A stretch of DNA of 64,000 bases from positions 1 through 64,000 of the forward strand of contig QCHM01000001.1 in NCBI GenBank assembly GCA_003279615.1, in the 5' to 3' direction. The stretch comes from Prochlorococcus sp. AG-402-B19. GTDB taxonomy: Bacteria; Cyanobacteriota; Cyanobacteriia; PCC-6307; Cyanobiaceae. The translations under genes were made by a program, and so were the position numbers. Below are positions 60,192 to 64,000 of this stretch, in pieces. The notes under the pieces were generated by a model. The model was not told the DNA's origin. It saw nothing but the letters and a program-made list of their open reading frames with translations, and did no database searches. Each line of letters starts with the position of its first letter. Position 1 is the first letter of the stretch.

Positions 60192-61544
60192 ATGAAAATA
60201 ATTATTTTTGATGATGATCCAACTGGATCTCAAACTGTTTATGGATGCCCATTATTATTAAATTGGGATGAACAAACTCTAGAGAAAGCATTTACAAAAT
60301 CTTCGCCTTTAATATTTATACTTGCGAACACAAGATCTTTATCTTCTGTTTCGGCTGTAAAGAAAACTAGAGAAATATGCTCATCTATTAAGAAGTTTTT
60401 TTTAAGACAAGGATATTCCAAAGATAATTATTTTTATGTTAGTAGAGGTGATTCAACATTACGTGGTCATGGTTTTTTGGAACCTGTAATTCTTGCGGAA
60501 GAATTTGGACCATTTCATGCAACATTTCACATTCCAGCTTTTTTGGAGGGTGGAAGAACAACTGAAAACGGTATTCATTATTTAAATGGAACACCAGTTC
60601 ATAAGACGGATTTTGGTCGTGATAATATTTTTGGATTTTCTACTAGTGATTTAGCTAAATGGATTGAAGAAAAAAGTTTTGGAAAGATACAGGCGGAAAA
60701 TATATTGCACGTTGAAATTAAACAATTAGACATGGCTTTTAATACTGAAGATGGCTTTAAATCTCTTTTAAGCTTTTTGTCTAAATTAGAAAATAATATT
60801 TCAGTAGTTGTGGATGCTAAATCACCTCATCATTTAGACACACTAGCTAGGGCGATTAAATTAGTTTCTAAAGAAAAAAGATTTCTTTTTAGAACAGCAG
60901 CAAGCTTTATCAACTCTTTATCTGAATTACCACCTAATCCTCATGATATTGATGATTTAGTATCTTTAAAATCGAAAAATAATGAGTTTGAATATAAGCC
61001 AGGTTTGATAATGGTTGGCTCACATGTGAAATTAGCGACAAATCAATTAGAGTTTTTATTCAAGGATAAAACCTGTGAAGGTTTGGAAATACCAGTCAGT
61101 AAATTAGCTGATATTTTTGCTTTAGAAGATTCTAAAGAGGAACTCTTAGAGCTGGAGGAAAGTTTATTATCGAAAATAGATTGTATTTTGGATATAAAAA
61201 AAGTACCTGTTTTATATACTTCTCGAGAAGAAATGAAGTTTTCTTCTTACTCTAAAAGAATGAATTTTGGACTGGAACTTGCAGAGTTTATGGCAATTCT
61301 AGTTGGAAAACTAACTAATAAGCTTGGTTATATTATTAGTAAAGGAGGTATTACAACACAACTCTTGCTTCAAAAGGGGTTGAATTTTTCTCAAGTAGAT
61401 TTAAAAGGCCAAATATTACCAGGATTGTCAATAGTAACAAGTAATTCTGATCAATATGATTTACCAGTAGTTACTTTTCCAGGTAATCTAGGCAACGAGA
61501 CAACACTTCTCGAATCATTTAGATTGATGGAGTCAAATTCTTAA
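60192..61544 (+). CDS. Four-carbon acid sugar kinase family (DUF1537) protein
   Basis: A 450-aa protein of the OtnK/DUF1537 family, kinases for four-carbon sugar acids. The N-terminal DDDPTGSQTV is the variant nucleotide/substrate motif seen in the plant and cyanobacterial branch, rather than the DDLTGA of classic OtnK. Other landmarks are SRGDSTLRGHG (conserved RxDSTLRG), FHIPAFLEGGR, VVVDAKSPHHLD and the C-terminal IISKGGITTQLLLQKGL. No partner isomerase or decarboxylase usual for OtnK operons is adjacent; the upstream neighbour is the hydroxy-acid oxidase. Substrate unknown. Confidence 0.87.
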   Translation: MKIIIFDDDPTGSQTVYGCPLLLNWDEQTLEKAFTKSSPLIFILANTRSLSSVSAVKKTREICSSIKKFFLRQGYSKDNYFYVSRGDSTLRGHGFLEPVILAEEFGPFHATFHIPAFLEGGRTTENGIHYLNGTPVHKTDFGRDNIFGFSTSDLAKWIEEKSFGKIQAENILHVEIKQLDMAFNTEDGFKSLLSFLSKLENNISVVVDAKSPHHLDTLARAIKLVSKEKRFLFRTAASFINSLSELPPNPHDIDDLVSLKSKNNEFEYKPGLIMVGSHVKLATNQLEFLFKDKTCEGLEIPVSKLADIFALEDSKEELLELEESLLSKIDCILDIKKVPVLYTSREEMKFSSYSKRMNFGLELAEFMAILVGKLTNKLGYIISKGGITTQLLLQKGLNFSQVDLKGQILPGLSIVTSNSDQYDLPVVTFPGNLGNETTLLESFRLMESNS

Positions 61545-61557
61545 TTATTGAAAAACT

Positions 61558-62997
61558 CTAAACAATCTTTAATTCAAATCTTTCAACAATTGATTTTGCA
61601 AAATCACTACAACTAAGAGGCTCTACACTTGGTTCCATTAATCGTGCCAGATCGTAAGTAACTTGTTTATCTGAAATAGATTTGCTCAATCCATTTGTAA
61701 TTAATTGTGCTGCCTCATCCCAACCTAAATATTCCAGCATCATTACTCCACTAAGTATTACAGAACCTGGATTGATTCTGTCCAATCCAGCATGTTTTGG
61801 AGCTGTTCCATGGGTGGCTTCGAAAATAGCCGCTGTATCTCCAATGTTTGCTCCTGGTGCCATCCCCAGTCCACCAACAATTGCTGCGGCCGCATCTGAT
61901 ATGTAATCACCATTTAGATTGAGAGTTGCAAGTATTGAATACTCTTGAGGACGAGTTTGGATTTGTTGGAAAATACTATCTGCTATTCGGTCATCAACCA
62001 TCACCATTTCCTTCCATTTCCCATTGCCATGACTACTTCCAATGGTTTTAAGAACTGAGCAAACTTCATCACAAATAGCTTTCTTTTTCTCTTCTGTTAA
62101 AGATGGATAACCTGGATCAATTAACTCAGCATTCTCCTCGTAGGAGATGTGAGGATTTTTTTCTAAGTTATCTAAAATCCAACTTTCTCTCTCGGTCACA
62201 CATTCATGCCTAAATTCTGTGGTTGCTAATTCGTATCCCCAATCTCTGAAAGCTCCTTCAGTAAACTTCATGATATTTCCCTTATGAACTAAGGTCACAT
62301 GTCTTTTGCGGCCTTCAAGATTGAGTGCATGTTTAATCGCTCGCCTTATATGTCTTTGACTACCACTTTTGCTCACGGGTTTAATTCCGATTCCTGCTCC
62401 GTTAGGAATTTTCCTGTTTTTTAGTTTTTGGCTGGCTGGAATTATTTCATTATTGAGTTGATCAATCAATTTGATGCATTCGGGATCATCAGATTCCCAT
62501 TCAATGCCCATATAAATATCTTCAGTATTTTCTCGATAAACAATTACATCTAAATCTTGAGGCTTTTTATGAGGGCTTGGAGTCCCTTTGTAATATTTGC
62601 AGGGTCTAACGCATGAATATAAATCAAATATCTGTCTTAGAGAAACGTTTAAAGATCTAATCCCTCCGCCTACAGGCGTTGTTAAAGGTCCTTTGATTGC
62701 TATACCGTAAGTTCTTATCGCCTCAAGAGTGTCGTTTGGTAAGTATTGATAAGTTCCATATAAGTCGCAAGCTTCATCACCTGCATAGATTTTGAACCAT
62801 TCTATGGATCTATTCCTTCCATAAGCTTTTTCAATAGCTTTATCGATTACTAATTGTGTAGCAGGCCAAATATCTATTCCTGTTCCATCACCTCTGATAA
62901 ATGGAATAATTGGATGGTCTGGGACTACTGGGTTTCCATCTACAAAAGTAATTCTTTGGCCTTCTGATGGAGCAATAAGCTTTTCAAAATTTGCCAT
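61558..62997 (-). CDS. icd: Isocitrate dehydrogenase, NADP type
   Basis: Makes 2-oxoglutarate from isocitrate, the carbon skeleton for ammonium assimilation in cyanobacteria. DHPIIPFIRGDGTGIDIWPA, the substrate loop RSLNVSLRQIFDLYSCVRP, YRENTEDIYMGIEWE and the coenzyme segment ATHGTAPKHAGLDRINPGS are present. At 479 aa it is longer than the E. coli enzyme (416), with an insertion near residues 260-320 of the kind found in other cyanobacterial Icd. It is divergent from the heme oxygenase gene across 79 bp. Confidence 0.95.
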   Translation of the reverse strand: MANFEKLIAPSEGQRITFVDGNPVVPDHPIIPFIRGDGTGIDIWPATQLVIDKAIEKAYGRNRSIEWFKIYAGDEACDLYGTYQYLPNDTLEAIRTYGIAIKGPLTTPVGGGIRSLNVSLRQIFDLYSCVRPCKYYKGTPSPHKKPQDLDVIVYRENTEDIYMGIEWESDDPECIKLIDQLNNEIIPASQKLKNRKIPNGAGIGIKPVSKSGSQRHIRRAIKHALNLEGRKRHVTLVHKGNIMKFTEGAFRDWGYELATTEFRHECVTERESWILDNLEKNPHISYEENAELIDPGYPSLTEEKKKAICDEVCSVLKTIGSSHGNGKWKEMVMVDDRIADSIFQQIQTRPQEYSILATLNLNGDYISDAAAAIVGGLGMAPGANIGDTAAIFEATHGTAPKHAGLDRINPGSVILSGVMMLEYLGWDEAAQLITNGLSKSISDKQVTYDLARLMEPSVEPLSCSDFAKSIVERFELKIV

Positions 62998-63076
62998 AAT
63001 TTTTATTCATCGATTAATAGATCTAATGTTGAGCTTATGCCTAAGTGGTAAGTTTTGATTAAATGATTTTGAACTC

Positions 63077-63784
63077 ATGGCAGTAGCCTTGGCTAGGCAA
63101 CTTCGTGAAGGGACTAAAAAGTCTCATACGATGGCTGAAAATACAGGTTTTATAAGTTGTTTTCTCAAGGGAGTAGTTGATAAGTCCTCATACAGGAATT
63201 TATTAGCTGATTTATATTTTGTTTACACTGCGATGGAGGAAGAGATAGAAAAACTTTGTGAAAATTCTCACCCGATAATTTCTCCAATTGGATTTAAAGA
63301 GCTTTTTCGTAAGGCAAAATTGGAACAAGATCTTTCGTTCTACTTTGGTAGTGAGTGGGCTGAACTTGTAAAACCCTCTAAGCCAGCTGTTGAATATGAA
63401 GCAAGAATTAGAGCAATTGCTAAAGATAATCCTGAACTTTTAATTGGGCATCATTACAGCAGATATATAGGTGACTTGTCTGGGGGACAGCTTTTGAAAA
63501 CCATCACTAAAAAAGCGATGAATCTACCTGGTGATGAGGGACTTAGCTTTTATATTTTTGAGGAAATTAGAGATGAAAAAGAATTTAAAACCAAGTATCG
63601 AAATACCTTAGATAACCTTCCGATTGATCAAAAGATAGCAGATTCAATTGTTGAAGAAGCTAATAGATCTTTTCAATATAATATGGATATTTTTAATGAA
63701 TTGGAAGGAAATTTAATTGCTGCTATAGGAAAAGTTTTATTTAGATTTTTTACAAATAAAAAGCGAAAAGGTAGTACTGAGTAA
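63077..63784 (+). CDS. ho1: Heme oxygenase
   Basis: Ferredoxin-dependent opening of heme to biliverdin IX-alpha, the first step to phycobilins. The proximal-His helix is LREGTKKSHTMAENTGFISCFLKG, with heme-ligand His at about 16. The distal helix contains the flexible GDLSGGQLLK, and the conserved HHYSRYIGDL precedes it. The 235-aa length is typical of cyanobacterial HO-1. Biliverdin here would feed phycoerythrin or phytochrome-like chromophores. The gene appears monocistronic. Confidence 0.96.
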   Translation: MAVALARQLREGTKKSHTMAENTGFISCFLKGVVDKSSYRNLLADLYFVYTAMEEEIEKLCENSHPIISPIGFKELFRKAKLEQDLSFYFGSEWAELVKPSKPAVEYEARIRAIAKDNPELLIGHHYSRYIGDLSGGQLLKTITKKAMNLPGDEGLSFYIFEEIRDEKEFKTKYRNTLDNLPIDQKIADSIVEEANRSFQYNMDIFNELEGNLIAAIGKVLFRFFTNKKRKGSTE

Positions 63785-63847
63785 TGAAATTAAAATTTTC
63801 TCAAGACTGTTCCTTTTCTTATAATCAGGTTCTATTAAGATGTCTAT

Positions 63848-63853
63848 TATAAT
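63848..63853 (+). promoter_or_regulatory. Candidate -10 element for the 3'-edge gene
   Basis: TATAAT sits inside the 12-bp palindrome CTATTATAATAG (63844-63855), about 90 bases before the ATG at 63944. Another TATAAT is at 63820-63825. No matching TTGACA-type -35 was found at the right spacing for either, which is common in cyanobacteria. Confidence 0.35.
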
Positions 63854-63943
63854 AGTATCAAAGTTTTGTATTTATTCGTTTTAACTGATTCAATCACTTT
63901 AATTGAGAGAAAATCATTAAATCATCTAAGGAGATAACTGTAT

Positions 63944-64000
63944 ATGTTTGACAAACTTTTAAATGAGTTAACTAAAAATATTCTTGATCATGGTGGTAAG
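63944..64000 (+). CDS. Start of an unidentified gene (cut by window edge)
   Basis: Nineteen codons (MFDKLLNELTKNILDHGGK) remain open to the window edge. AAGGAG at 63928-63933 is a good ribosome-binding site, ten bases before the ATG, supporting a real gene. The fragment looks like an amphipathic helix; too little is visible to name the protein. Confidence 0.6.
   Translation, partial: MFDKLLNELTKNILDHGGK

Overview
The window is a gene-dense, intact piece of a cyanobacterial chromosome, most likely Prochlorococcus. The base composition is strongly A+T-rich, intergenic spacers are very short, and photosystem genes (psaC, probable psbZ), the cyanobacterial NDH-1 subunit gene ndhS, a heme oxygenase for bilin synthesis and a cobalamin-pathway methylmutase are all present. 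I noticed none of the GCGATCGC (HIP1) repeats common in many other cyanobacteria. A low-light, NATL-like lineage is my best guess, but the clade cannot be fixed from this window alone.

Layout. 1-12.2 kb: 3' part of RNase J, tilS, a Ycf23-family gene, uvrB, the holA-lysC pair, cobH and mutS. 12.3-17 kb: psbZ-like gene, ribH, tRNA-Gly, a GNAT acetyltransferase and secA. 17-20.5 kb: a minus-strand run miaA-infC-GntR regulator-cysE. 20.6-23.7 kb: gyrB followed by a secreted SH3-like protein and two tandem crcB genes. 23.7-32.6 kb: glutathione peroxidase, mgtE, a group 2-like sigma factor, an alpha/beta hydrolase, mutY, a PfkB sugar kinase, tsaE, ahcY and a DedA protein. 32.6-38.8 kb: ssb, mreBCD, an OmpR-type response regulator, lysS, a small conserved protein and smpB. 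38.8-43.7 kb: ruvB, a TPR protein, an M20 amidohydrolase, a small membrane protein, then a TPP riboswitch and thiC. 43.7-50 kb: the minus-strand acpP-fabF-tktA run, then psaC and glmS. 50-52 kb: an RNA cluster (rimM, ndhS, rnc, rnpB, tRNA-Arg). 52-64 kb: two small unknown genes, glgP, a CPA2 antiporter, hydrolase plus mutarotase-like pair, hydroxy-acid oxidase plus acid-sugar kinase pair, icd, heme oxygenase and the first 19 codons of a further gene.

How it works together. Almost everything is housekeeping: DNA repair and replication (uvrB, mutS, mutY, ruvB, gyrB, holA, ssb), translation and RNA maturation (tilS, miaA, tsaE, infC, lysS, smpB, rimM, rnc, rnpB, RNase J), cell shape (mreBCD), fatty-acid, amino-acid, cofactor and sugar metabolism, and photosynthesis. 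I see no mobile element, prophage, CRISPR array, restriction system or broken gene, and no clear candidate for a new multi-gene system.

The most unusual signals are in the DNA itself. They are a 28-bp near-perfect palindrome inside the helix-turn-helix coding region of the GntR gene, a 25-bp perfect inverted repeat spanning the thiC stop codon, a terminator-like hairpin with no obvious client between two divergent genes, and an inverted repeat filling the leader of the hydroxy-acid oxidase. At the protein level the notable points are the tandem non-identical crcB genes, an N-terminal clamp-binding-like motif in MutS, a large insertion in SecA, an unpaired acid-sugar kinase and several genes with TTG or GTG starts (including psaC). 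Starts were chosen by family fit and ribosome-binding sites where visible.
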